Assembly: GCF_018691265.1 (NCBI RefSeq)
Contig: NW_024881322.1
Coordinates: 14,471,489-14,535,488 of the forward strand
Origin: Tyto alba
Taxonomy: Eukaryota > Chordata > Aves > Strigiformes > Tytonidae
Length of the DNA stretch: 64,000 nucleotides
Reading direction: 5' to 3'
In this document: in pieces, positions 38,546 through 49,446 of the stretch
Numbering within the stretch: the first letter of the stretch is position 1
Layout: each line of letters begins with the position of its first letter
Program-made: the position numbers and the translations under genes
Notes under the pieces: generated by a model
What the model saw: only the letters and a program-made list of their open reading frames with translations
What the model was told of the DNA's origin: nothing
The model's database searches: none

Positions 38546-38733
38546 TGTATGTTCTTTTTTTTCTTCCCCTAACGAGTCTGCCGTTTGCTCGTGATCATAA
38601 GGGGGAATTTTTGCCCATCCCAGTCCTATCTCGAACCCCAAGCCTGGCTCTCTGTCCCTTCTCATTGCCGGAGGGGAAGGGAGAGAGAGGTGCTGCATTG
38701 TGGTTGGCTGCCAACCAGGCCTAAACCACGACA

Positions 38734-38738
38734 GTGGA
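38734..38738. repeat. Target-site duplication (GTGGA), right copy
   Basis: Exact repeat of 37,657-37,661, directly after the LTR end. Confidence 0.92.
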
Positions 38739-40789
38739 GCATCACAAATATCTCTGAGGGTCTCTCATGGAACAACTGCTATCTGGGGTGCACAGCACCC
38801 TGCCACCCAAATCCAAGTATGCCCTGGAGGTGCCGCAGCTTCAAATCAGGCAGATAGGTGTGTTAAGTATGTCATCTTTTACAGTGCTGAGAAAGCTGAT
38901 TCTGCAGCTCTGTTAGCTAAGTTGAAAACTCAGCAGCTCTGAGGAATATAAGGAAAAAAAAAAAATAATAATCTGGGGAGAGAAGAACAGAAGATGGAGC
39001 AAGATGGAAGCTGGGCAATTGTACTGTTTTCTGAAGGAGAGGATACTTGTGTTTGCACAGAACAGGTAGATAGTTCATTTGGAAATTCATCATTCTCTAA
39101 TTTCTTCTCAAACAGCACAGTAAGAGCTCAATTACATATTCACAGATGTAAGTTCACTGGAAGGGATGGCGAGAAGCGCATAAGGAGATTTCTGTTCCTA
39201 GGAAACCATAGCTGTAGAGAGGTACCCGTCCTTGTGCTACCAGTGTTTTCTTCAAGGAGTGGCAAGTACTGCCAGGGGTTTACTGGGTGGTTGGGGACCA
39301 AGGTCCTTGCTGCTAGGAGCTAAGTGGAAAGAAAGGGTTTGGGAATAGGCCAGTAAACTTTGTTCTGGAAATAACACTTAAATGAGAGCTGTTCATTGAC
39401 ATGTAGGCTCTCCTGACTCTCTGGGAATCTCTGGGTGTCTCTTCCTACGCTGGGCAGCGCTAGAAGGGCTTCTGGGGAGGTGGAAAAGGCTGTCTCTTCA
39501 AAGTGTCATCCTGCAACCCGAGAGGGCACTACCTCTTCAGAGACCCTACTTGAAAGTATCTCTCAAGGGATTTACAGTTTTCAGATGCTGTTGCTCACAG
39601 GATGAGTTTAACTCCACTCTTCAGCACTGCTCTGCCTTTTACTAGGTAGGATTAAGCCCTTATCAAGCTTTATGTACTACAATGGGCCAAGACTATTTTA
39701 GGAATCTTTTCCCTTGTGTCACATCCCAGGCTCCACACAAGCCTCAGTCTGGGCGCAGGAACTGCTCATCTGTAGCTTTTTCTGACTGCAAACCAGTTTC
39801 ATGCTCTTAACACTTGTTATTGTCTCTTTTCCCTTCTAAGATTGCTATAACCTAGTACTAAACGTTACTATAAACAGTTATATTAAATAGGTCTAGCATA
39901 AAGAGCAGCACGTGCTACAGCAGATTATATTCTCCACATTTATTGTATGTTACTGCAGATACATTAGCTTTATGCTATTAGTACCAAATACATATGTGTT
40001 TTACTTGCACCTCCCTTTTTGCTTTGCTTGCCCTGAAGTGGATGATTTATGTGTTTTTAAATAGTTGGTGTAAACAAATGCAGTACATGAGACCTTTTGC
40101 AGTACTTGTGAAACCCCTCCCAAGTCCATCTGTCCTTTGCAATTGTTCCAAGCCACAGAAAGGGGTGTGTGTGCATGTGCTTGTGTATGTGGATATAACT
40201 ATATATAGCGACACTTAATAATCAGGTCTATAGTTTTCCCATTAAATTGTACTGGAAACATCTCAGTTGTAGTTTCAACACATGATTTTTTTTTTTTTAC
40301 CTTTTCACTTAAAAGTTAAAATTGAAACAAGAAGGTATCATGCAAAGTTTCACAGTTTTCCGAAGAAATCTGAAGTGGATGTCATAAGGGAATGGACTGC
40401 TTCTTGAAATGCATTAATTTATGAGAAGGACATGAGAATAAACAAGGACTGCAAATGGGGCAGTACATCCTTTTTCTTTTGCAGTAATTCCTCATGTAAA
40501 AGTACCAGAACAAATTTCTTCTTAATGCCCCAATCTTCCCCTCCTCCCCCTCCAGATCAGCCCCCCCACCCCAGCAAAAATGCATAAAGGAAGGTTTTTA
40601 GGTATGTGTAATTCAACAAGTGAGCAAACTTCCCTTTATAGTGTGACAGTTAGACTTGTTTGGAAAACAAGGAAAACTTTTATTGAGATGTTTCCTGGTT
40701 CCTTTCTGAAATTCATAATTTAAATAGCAAAGCCTCTTCAATATGTCAAATATTTGAATTAGAGAGTTGTAACTGTGATGAAATGTTTA
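38739..40789. other. Unique non-coding sequence
   Basis: No gene is supportable. An isolated CACGTG lies near 39,910 and a T10 run near 40,289. Frames at 38,994-39,323 and 39,994-40,218 have no motif. Confidence 0.5.
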
Positions 40790-41480
40790 TTGAAAATGCG
40801 GGCCTTTTGCCCACTGAAATGGAACTGCTGATGAAAAGCATTGCCACTTTTTCCATCAGATCTAATGCCATTTTATTTAAAATTAAATGAAACAGCAAAT
40901 TCATGACTATTTGATGGATTGTTAAACTTTGTTTAATAGGTTGTCTCAACTGGTTAGGATTTTGAAGTTTGGGGTTTTTTTCTTGTGTGTGTGTGTTTTC
41001 AGTATGATGATTGTAAACCCCTGTTTAGGCCATGCTTTAATACAGCTAGTGCCATTTTGAGGAGGCAATCTGAGCTCCATTTAAATTAATACACATTTTG
41101 TCATTGCTGGGGATGAGACAGCAGGCCTAAATAAATTCTTCCACAAGTTACACTGTCCCAAAGGTGTTGTTTAATGTCCCTGTGTGATACTATAGCATTA
41201 TTGGTTATTTACCACTGAAGGAGTGCCATTTCAGTACTTATAGGTGAATTCATTTGCAGTTTTACTTCCTGTATGTTCAAAGATGTGATGTGCCAGGTCC
41301 ATGTGAGCCATTGTTATTGATAATAATTTAAGACAACTCCACTAAAATATTCCAATGTGTTTGTGGAGAGAGAATCTTGACATTTCTTTATGTCTAAATA
41401 GCATGCAATGAATGACAATCACTTTTCCCTCAACATAAATGATGGAAGTGCAAATAACAATGTTGGGAATTGTTTTAGTT
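40790..41480. promoter_or_regulatory. Candidate conserved non-coding element
   Basis: This is a long, complex, repeat-free AT-rich stretch dense in homeodomain and Sox-type cores (ATTTAAATTAATAC, CATTGTTATTGATAATAATTT, GCATGCAATGAATGACAATC). Its texture resembles vertebrate developmental enhancers. CpG is scarce, so the support is weaker than at 34.3 kb. This is pattern reading only. Confidence 0.25.
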
Positions 41481-44400
41481 GAGTATTTACAGTCTCTTCT
41501 TCTGCAAATCTCCTGTTAATGTGATTTCAGTGAAGCTTCTTGTTTCTGTTTTCCTCACATAATACTGTAGTTGAATGAAGCTTGGAAATGCAGAGGGATC
41601 TTTATAAGAATTGTATAAATAACTAAGGAGGTGAGGAGACGAATGGGAAAGAATTCTTTAAAATCTCCAAAAGGGAAAAAAAAATCCATGTTCAGTGTGA
41701 TTTTTAAGGTGAAGTATTCATCCGTTCTTAATTTATCCACACTAATACAACCTTCCCTATTCAGCTCATCATCTCCCGATGAATAATACATGAATAAATA
41801 TTGTTACCTATATACTCTGTGAATGCAAAAGTAGTTTATAATTCTCGAGAAAGATTTTATTAATAGTACAGTGTTAACCACCTTAGTCTGAGTCATAATT
41901 AATTGTTACTGTATATTTGTGAAACCTGAGGAAATGAAGACAAGAGGAGGCAGAAGACAAGGGAAAAAAAAAAAAACAAAACAAAAAAACAAAAAAAAAA
42001 AAAAAACAAAAAACAAAAAAAACAACCACCCTGGAGTTAGTTGCAGTAAAAGAATAAATTCTTTTTAGTCTGAGCAGGAAGCTGGTATTACTTGTTAATG
42101 TAGTCATTCTTTAAAATAGTCTTTCAGATGATTCAGTTAGAAATCTTCATTGTGCTCTAGCTATTAACATAAACCACTTGAATTTCTGGATGGAAGTCCA
42201 GTGGAAAGAGAGTTATAATATCCAAAAGCCTCTGGAATGGCAGGCTAAGTTTTCCATTGATTGGTGTCAACTCTCATATTCCCTTTTAGGTTTTAAAATA
42301 TAATATTAAGGAGGGGTTGAGCAGTGGGCAAGTTTGGCATATTACCCATTTGTTGCTTCACAACCTGTTAAAGAGAAATATATCACTTAGTTTAAAAAAG
42401 AATAAAAACAAAAATCTAATGAGTAACATTAAGTTGTGTGATAGATGCCCCATTAACCTTGTGCTTCACTCTATCTCCAAAAAGCCTGCCTAGAAAGGTG
42501 GCACGACAGATCATTAACAGGACCAGGACTGAAACCTGAATATGCAAAATATCACTCAAAGTCCCTGTATTCTTTCATCAGTGTGCAAACTTTGTGGGTG
42601 ATAAAATCCAGGGGAGCCCTGGCAGCAAAGAAGAGGGAATTCTCCTCTGAGTATATCTGCATGGGTTGTGCAGGGGAAAAATCCTGGTAAACAGTGGAAA
42701 GCACCAGTAAATAAATACAAATGTAATGCTCTGAACTCTTCTGAACCCTGACAGTGGCAGTTCATTCCCAAAGAATACCTATTTGTCATTCCACCCACTG
42801 CTGTGCTATAGCCGACACTGAAAACATATTAGGAAAGTGTATGTAATGTTCAAGGCATCTTCAGGCTCTTTCAGATGTAGGAAAATCCAGACTGGGTTGC
42901 TCAACCACCTTTTCTACCAAAACACCAGCTGGAGAGGAGCTCCTAATTGTTTGGAACTCAGTGTGCTAGTATGAGCTTGAACAGATGAAGACTACACCGA
43001 GCCAAATTGCCCTTTCACACCACCTTTACGCTGGTATAACATCACCGGCTTAAACACCACTAAGCGACAGATTAGTGGGTCTGCATATCCGCATGTAGTC
43101 TGCAGAGGGAAATGAAAACTTTGTCTTTGAAGTGATCTGCAGGAATTGTTGTGGACAGGGGAAGGAAGAGGAAACACAAAATACAAGGTGCTCAAAAACA
43201 AACAACAGCAAGCAGTTCGCAGGAGAGGATGAAGGGCTGCTCCTGGCGGGGACAGAGATCCCGTGTTGAGAGACGTCTGCGCATGGTGTGCTTCTCTTAC
43301 TGCCATGCCTGTAGTATGCAGCAAACACAGGAAAACACTGTCAGTATTTGCGATCAGTGATTTATCATTCCCGTACTGTGTCATGTCCAGGTTAAGCTGC
43401 ATGTGAGCTGAACATGCATACCGTAAGTAATAACGTTCATCCAGGAAGCTGCAGAGGTTTTGGCAGCCACTTCAAAATTAACAGATACTTGGAGGTTTAA
43501 GGGGTAGGGACTCATCGTGTTCTCTGTGAGAGCAGCACTCCACCCTACTATCTCTTGATGTGAATTGATTCTTGTGAGAATTTTCATGAAATCTATTCAA
43601 GGAAATAGGAATTTAAAAAATGAATCTTTCATGAATTGCAATGCTGCTGGTTTCACTTTTCCTTTAGCTCACTCTAGAATGGAATTGGCTGGATTGTACT
43701 ACTTCGCTATTTAGACTCATATAGCTCTAGGCAAAATCTCAGGCAGAAAATATATCATCCATGAAGACACTGATAATAATGTTGTTAACATGACATATCA
43801 GTCTTTATATTTTCAGCAAGAAAAGCTAACAGAGTCAGATCACTTCATTAGCAGAACACAACTGTGAGCCTCTGAAGTGTAAATTAAATCTCTCCTTGCT
43901 GTCTTTATCTGGCTCTCAGAGCTACAGAGGGAGTGTTATCAAACCATTTCTTTACACTGCAGAGTAGCAGTACACTTTGGAATATCTCCAGCAGATGCTG
44001 AAATGAGCCCTTTGGGGGTGACTCTCCTCAGTTCTTGCTGTTTTCCTCTTAGTGACACGGAGTCAGAAGAGGGGACTGTGCATGGGCAAAGTTTGGTTTG
44101 CCTCCATGCTAAAGCCTTCAAGCTCCCTGAGAAGAAGTCCTGTCCTCTAAGATGCCTGAGAATGAAAACCCTAGTTCAATCGAGCTGCTTGTTAGGTCCC
44201 TACCCCATCAGTGGGAAGCTAAAAGAATAGGCAACAAACAGTAGACTATAGTATTTTCAGGCACTGTAAACAGCTAAGTAAAAATTCAGCAATCTGTAAT
44301 TTAGAATATAATCTCAGCACTAGAACCTTGCTAGCATTATTCAGTATACTTGCTGATTTACATGGAAACAGTATAGACAATGCACTAAATACACTATTCA

Positions 44401-45744
44401 GCGCTTAGAGTTTCACCTGTGGAGAACTTACAGGCCCTATGTATGCCAAGAAAAAATGTTACACATAGGACTACAAGGAAGCTTGTATTATCAAAGAGGC
44501 AATAGCATGTCATCTATTTCAGTTTGTAGAACTGACATTTTTAATAAAAGATGTCAGTTTAATTTAGAGCTTAAGCAGAGGACATAGGCAAATATTTTCC
44601 AATTCATTAGGCCACAGGCCCAAAGCATGGAAATAAATTCTTCTGATGAGTCCTGTCACCACACTGTAATTCCAACACTGCCATTTTCTGAAATTAAGCA
44701 GACCCATGCCACCCTTTGCTCTACTAATGTCGCTCCAAATGTTTCCCAGGAGTTTCCCAGGGCTGGTGGTAAGGCTGCATCGTAGTGGGAGCCATTACAC
44801 AGGAGGCGCATGGGGAATGCGAGGGGTGTTTTGCCCTGAGTAACTGGTTTAAGATAAGTTATGAGCTCATGAATTGGGAAAACAAGCTATTTTCAGTTCA
44901 TGCTCTCTGCCAGATTCTCTTCTTGATGCCCACTCATAAAAACAGAATTAATCTGCTTTTGTAGCACTGGAACAAGAGCATGGTTCAAGAATCTGAATAT
45001 AAGCTGTGGAAATGGCCTCAATGTAAGGATGAGGAAAGAAGGACAACACAAAATGAGTCCTGCAGCTTCTGTGTGTTTAGGAGGGAGGAGTTCTATCATG
45101 TGCTGCCTGTTGGAGGGGTTTCCCTTCTTTATTGTGCCAATTGGCAATCCTCTCTCTTACTGAAACTTCTGTGTCAGTTTTCAATATTACTACCAAAAAT
45201 CAGTTGGCTGTTGTAATCCTTTTGTTTATATAATTGTGACCCACTGTAGAACAAAAGATTCACGTCATCTGCAGAAGTATGCCAGTTTGTAGAAAGTGCA
45301 TGGAGTTGGATTTTTTGTTATTGTTGACATTTTCCTTTCAGCCATTCATATTTATAAAGGAGCAGAATCTCTTGGTGCAGCTTGCCTGGTGATTGCATTC
45401 AGATTAGACATTTAGAAACAACTATTGCTAAGCACTATTGTTAACGGTAGTTTAAGGTTGTCTCGTGTGGTGTGAACTGGCCACAGGTGTGGGCACATAC
45501 CTTCTGCATTTTCCTTCTGTTTTTATGAAACAATATATTGTGAATTGGAGAACACTTTGTTTAGCATAAATTGTGCAACAAACGGCTAGCCTAAGTGAGA
45601 TGGAGTATACAGCTTAACCACAAAGATTAAAAATATTTTCTCTGTTTTTCAGATCTGGCTAATACTTACACAATGAATGGTGTCTTTGTTTCAGCCTCTT
45701 GGAGATACAATGTCTGCATGCAGGTATTTGGGAAAATGCCCCCA
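41481..45744. other. Unique non-coding sequence with an A-rich tract
   Basis: No gene is supportable. An A-rich AAAAC tract lies at 41,963-42,025. At 42,990-43,440 CpG density rises (see findings). Frames such as minus 42,992-43,402 (136 codons) overlap frames in other phases and lack domains. Confidence 0.5.
41963..42025. repeat. A-rich low-complexity tract (AAAAC-type)
   Basis: A run of about 63 bases consisting of A with regularly spaced single C. It generates phenylalanine-rich spurious frames on the minus strand. Confidence 0.9.
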
Positions 45745-46262
45745 CTCTCCTGAGACCCCACCTGGAGTATGCATCCAGTTCTGGGCTCCCCAGCACAAGA
45801 GAGACATGGACCTTTTAGGGTGGCTCCAGAGGAGGGCCACAAAAATGGTCAGAGGGCTGGGATAAAGGCTGAAAGAGTTGTGGTTGTTCAGCCTCGAGAA
45901 GTCTCCAGGGAGACCATACTGGGGGTGTTTTCAAAATATAAAGGGGGCTTATAAGAAAGATGGAGAGAGAATTTTTACCAAGGCTTTTAGTGACAGGACA
46001 ATGGACAGTGGGTTCAAACTGAAAGAGGGTAGGTTTAAGCTGGACATAAAGAAGGAATCTTTTTACAGTGAGGATGGTGAGGCGCTGGCCCAGGGTGCCC
46101 AGAGAAGCTGTGGCTGCCCCCTCCCTGGAAGGGTTCAAGGTCAAGTTGGACAGGGCTTTGAGCAACCTGGTCTAGTGATAAATGTACCTTCTCATGGCAG
46201 GGAGGTTGGACTGGATCATCTTTAAAGGTCCCTTCCACACAATCCATTCCATGATTCTATGA
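45745..46262 (+). mobile_element. 5'-truncated CR1 LINE, 3' end intact
   Basis: The sequence follows the last part of CR1 ORF2 and the complete 3' untranslated region on the plus strand. Recognisable peptides are '[13 protein letters not shown]', '[13 protein letters not shown]' and, after one stop, 'KKDGERIFTKAFSDRTMDSG' and 'KEGRFKLDIKK'. The nucleotide end GGTTGGACTGGATCATCTTTAAAGGTCCCTTCC...CCATGATTCTATGA is the hallmark CR1 terminus. It is less decayed than the copy at 12.7 kb. The 5' boundary is approximate. Confidence 0.93.
45769..46225 (+). pseudogene. CR1 ORF2 C-terminal fragment
   Basis: Two same-frame segments (ending at 45,865 and resuming by 45,878) encode the C-terminal part of the CR1 ORF2 protein, beyond the reverse-transcriptase active site, and carry at least one internal stop. 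It has no catalytic motifs and is not expected to make a working product. Confidence 0.8.
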
Positions 46263-49007
46263 AAATTACACTTTCATTTATTTCTGCCAAGGTACTGGGT
46301 CTAAAGGGAAAACCATGCGATCCAAAACTGGGCACAGTTGTCCTCCCTTCTGCTGCCCAGCTGCATTGGCCTCAGTGTGAGTTCAGTCATCTTCTACTAA
46401 TGTTGATAGAAATGGTCTTTATTTCATATTAAGAGGGAAACTTTAATAAAGTGGAAGTAAGACATTATTATGCAACAATGGAAGTGTCCTGGAGAGGGAA
46501 TTTGGAATTAATCTTCCAGTGGGTTTATACTATGTCTATAAAAAATAGCACTCTATACACAAATTTTTCAGTTACTTTATTTAATAACTAATAAGAAGAT
46601 TTTGCAAAAATATGAAAATTTGACTGTATATTTCTTGTAATTGTCTCCTACTCTTATGTGTAAAAGTATTGTTTCCCACTACCTTTTAATGAAAACAACT
46701 CGGATCTGGCTGCTGATCAAAATTTTCAGATCAATACTGTTAAATATTAAGCTCATATTTCTTCCTAAAGTGATAGAAGTTCTTTCTTTATTTCACCTGA
46801 GGGAGTTTTTTTTTTAAAGATTTGTCACAAGTTTTTAAATTTGTTCTATGATTTTAGTGCCGTGATAATGGAAACATAAGTAACATGGCTGTGCTTCCAG
46901 TAGTTGCCAGTGCTATGTTAAATAATACAGTTACTTTACTCATAACTACTTTAACTTCTCTTCTGGCATAGATCTAAATAGCACTACACCCCTAGATCCT
47001 TTAGAAAGTATTGAAAATACAATAAATAGGATTGTGTTAGCTAGCCCACAGTAGAATAGTCACGGAGTTTTACATTACTCAATCTAATATTATTATTATT
47101 TACTTGTTGATACAGAAACAATTCCCTATGGCTCCTGGTTAGCAGGATTCTTATGTGGTTGCCTAATGCTTGTCATTGATTCTCATTAAAATCAGGGAAA
47201 GAATGCAAATGCTTAAAGCTCTATACTTTTTCCTGACTCAGACTTATACACCTTAAAGCAGTGGAACTATTTTCACTGACACTGGTAAGAACTAGATAGA
47301 AATACATGGTACAATAATAACTGTATTTTTCCCATAAGTGGTATGTAGGGAACCCATACTTGTCTTGACTGTGTGTATGTGAACTGAACATGACTGTATT
47401 TTTTTGTTCTATTCAACACTTTTGTACAAGGGTTGGTTTAGTTGTGCTAATATATTTTTTGTGGGAACACTTTCAAGGAAGAAGATCTCCTTTAATAGTT
47501 CCCTCTTAGAGCAGTAAATAGGTACTTCTGACTTGGAGCAAGGAATGTCTGGTTTGGTTGGTTATATTTTTCTATCCCCTGGCCAACGTACAACCTCAAA
47601 TATGCATATGCTTTATGTATAGTGATTAGGGTTTACTTAGTAGAAAGCATGAGTTATATATTCAGTTTTGCCACAAAATACAAGTCCTTTCTTTCAAAGG
47701 AATGTCTGCATTTCTGCTATGCCTATCTGGTTAAAGGGCACATGATTTCCTGTAATTTACATGTTTTGTTGTGGGTTTTTTCCTTCATTTTTCTGTGATA
47801 GTTTGTAGAGAATTTTTTTCTATTTTCTAATTTTAAGTGCTTCCCGGGATAAACTAATGGGATGCAAGAAGGAAGTCTGTCTTATTCAGTAGCCAAAAAT
47901 AACCATAATTGTAAGTTTGTGGAAGGGCATCTTACTGGTCTGGGTCTGGATCTGGATTTGTAATTGTTGTTGATGTGGTGGTATCTCCTGCAGCACCAGG
48001 CAAGTCAGTGGAATGGGGCAGGTGGTGTATGTAGCTAAATGCCTTCACGTTTATCATGTCTTGCATGAGGTTTTTTATATCAAGACACAGGACGAATGGA
48101 TCATTAGGAGTTTGGCAAGAGTGTTCTGTGGGAAGAGTAGCCTAGAAGGAATACCACTGTAATAAGCACAGCATAAAATCTGAAGATAAGCAGAAGAGAG
48201 AGCTTACAATGGCAAGACACACTATTTGTATCAGCTTAAACTCCTGAACTCATAGTTTGGATAACTGAGTGCAATAGTTGTTATCTGTCTGGGATCTGCT
48301 TGGGTCACTGAAATCTTGTACCCACAGTCTGTGTGCAGACAGAATTGTCATTGCTTTCCATCTAATAGACAGCAGAAAGGAAATTTTAGGCCATCGTCAT
48401 TTAGCTTGCTTTATCATCTTCACTGAGGTGACTTCCCAATATATGAACTGGTTGATCATTTCAAATCCTTTTTAACCTCCTCTCACTGTCACTGATAATG
48501 AAGAAGTGATTCAGTCATATTGAGGACTTTATCGTCAAATGTTTTGCATATTTTGAAGTAATTTCTCAGCTCTACTTTTATCTCTTTAGTCGAGCAGTAT
48601 AGAGGGACCCAACTCAGATATCTGCTAGGAAACATCTGCTGGATGTTACAGAACTTAACTGCAGATCCTCCCTCTATCCCCTAAGTGCCCATGCACGTAC
48701 CCCCCATCAGCCTCCACCAAATATCTGCCCCTGCCACAGTCTGTCAGCACATATGCATTCCAGTATTTCTGTTAGCAATGTACTGTTTAAGCATTCTTTT
48801 AATGGGTGGCTTATGGCATTCTTATGCAAGTCAATGTACGTCTGTGATTCTAAGGAAAGACATTGCTTAGTTTGGGCTTATTTTTCTCAGAATATTCCTA
48901 ATAAATTCTGGTTAAGACCTTCATTAGGAATTGCTTCCTTATTCAGGAAATCTCACATTATGCTGACATAAGTGTTGTTTTGTTTGGGTCTGGGATTTTT
49001 TGGGGTG
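46263..49007. other. Unique AT-rich non-coding sequence
   Basis: No gene is supportable. A short TAT repeat lies near 47,087-47,101 and an isolated octamer ATGCAAAT at 47,203-47,210 could occur by chance. Frames near 48,278-48,971 lack motifs. Confidence 0.5.
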
Positions 49008-49050
49008 GTTTTTGTTTGGGTTTTTTTGGTTTTTTTTTTTTTTTTTTTAG
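49008..49050. repeat. T/G-rich low-complexity tract
   Basis: Mostly T with GG interruptions, ending in a run of about 20 T before AG. Confidence 0.85.
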
Positions 49051-49420
49051 TTTTTTAGTTACATATTACTTATGGTGAGCGTTGTTGCTCTGTTATCACA
49101 CAGAGAACAGTTTACAAGAGTGAATGCTATCAGTCCCAATATTTACAACAACCTGCTTCTCAAGTACTTGTTCATTCAGTTTTAAGGTTACATGGTCAGA
49201 ACATGAAGTATAATACTGTTGGGCTGAATATCATATCTACTGAACTGCTGGTTATTCTAAATATTTAGGAAGTACATGTCTATGTGTTCTCTAGATCTCT
49301 GCTTCTTCTCTCTCCTGCCTCTTCTCTCTTTCTACAGCCACCAACTTGCCTCTCCTAGTTTTGTTTTTTGATTAATCATTTATCTCAAAAGCCTAAGTTT
49401 GGATTCCCATTTTTTCCTTC

Positions 49421-49446
49421 TTTTTTTTTTTTTTTTTTTTTTTTTT
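49421..49446. repeat. T26 homopolymer run
   Basis: Uninterrupted run of 26 T, the longest homopolymer in the window. Its length is likely polymorphic or uncertain. Confidence 0.9.

Larger units (their letters stand above)
37662..38733 (+). mobile_element. Solo LTR of an avian endogenous retrovirus, copy B
   Basis: This 1,072-bp element starts TGTCCCGGGTTGAG and ends CTAAACCACGACA, with TG...CA ends inside a perfect 5-bp GTGGA duplication. It is the same family as copy A in opposite orientation, about 95-97% identical by eye. In order it carries a CCAAT box, TATA-like box, splice-donor-like site, an imperfect tandem repeat of about 67 bp with GGAGCAG phrases (from 38,150), one AATAAA and a roughly 170-bp tail after it. 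No internal retroviral genes flank it, so it is a solo LTR. Frames at 37,679-38,023, 38,027-38,425 and 38,220-38,594 stay open, and equivalents are open in copy A. I do not call them genes. Class ERVL is inferred from the 5-bp duplication and general resemblance. Confidence 0.94.

Noticed and set aside
42992..43402. 136-codon minus-strand frame
   Set aside because: A second minus-strand frame (43,050-43,328) and a plus-strand frame overlap it. No domain is visible.
47203..47210. Perfect POU octamer ATGCAAAT
   Set aside because: An 8-bp word is expected about once or twice by chance in 64 kb on both strands.
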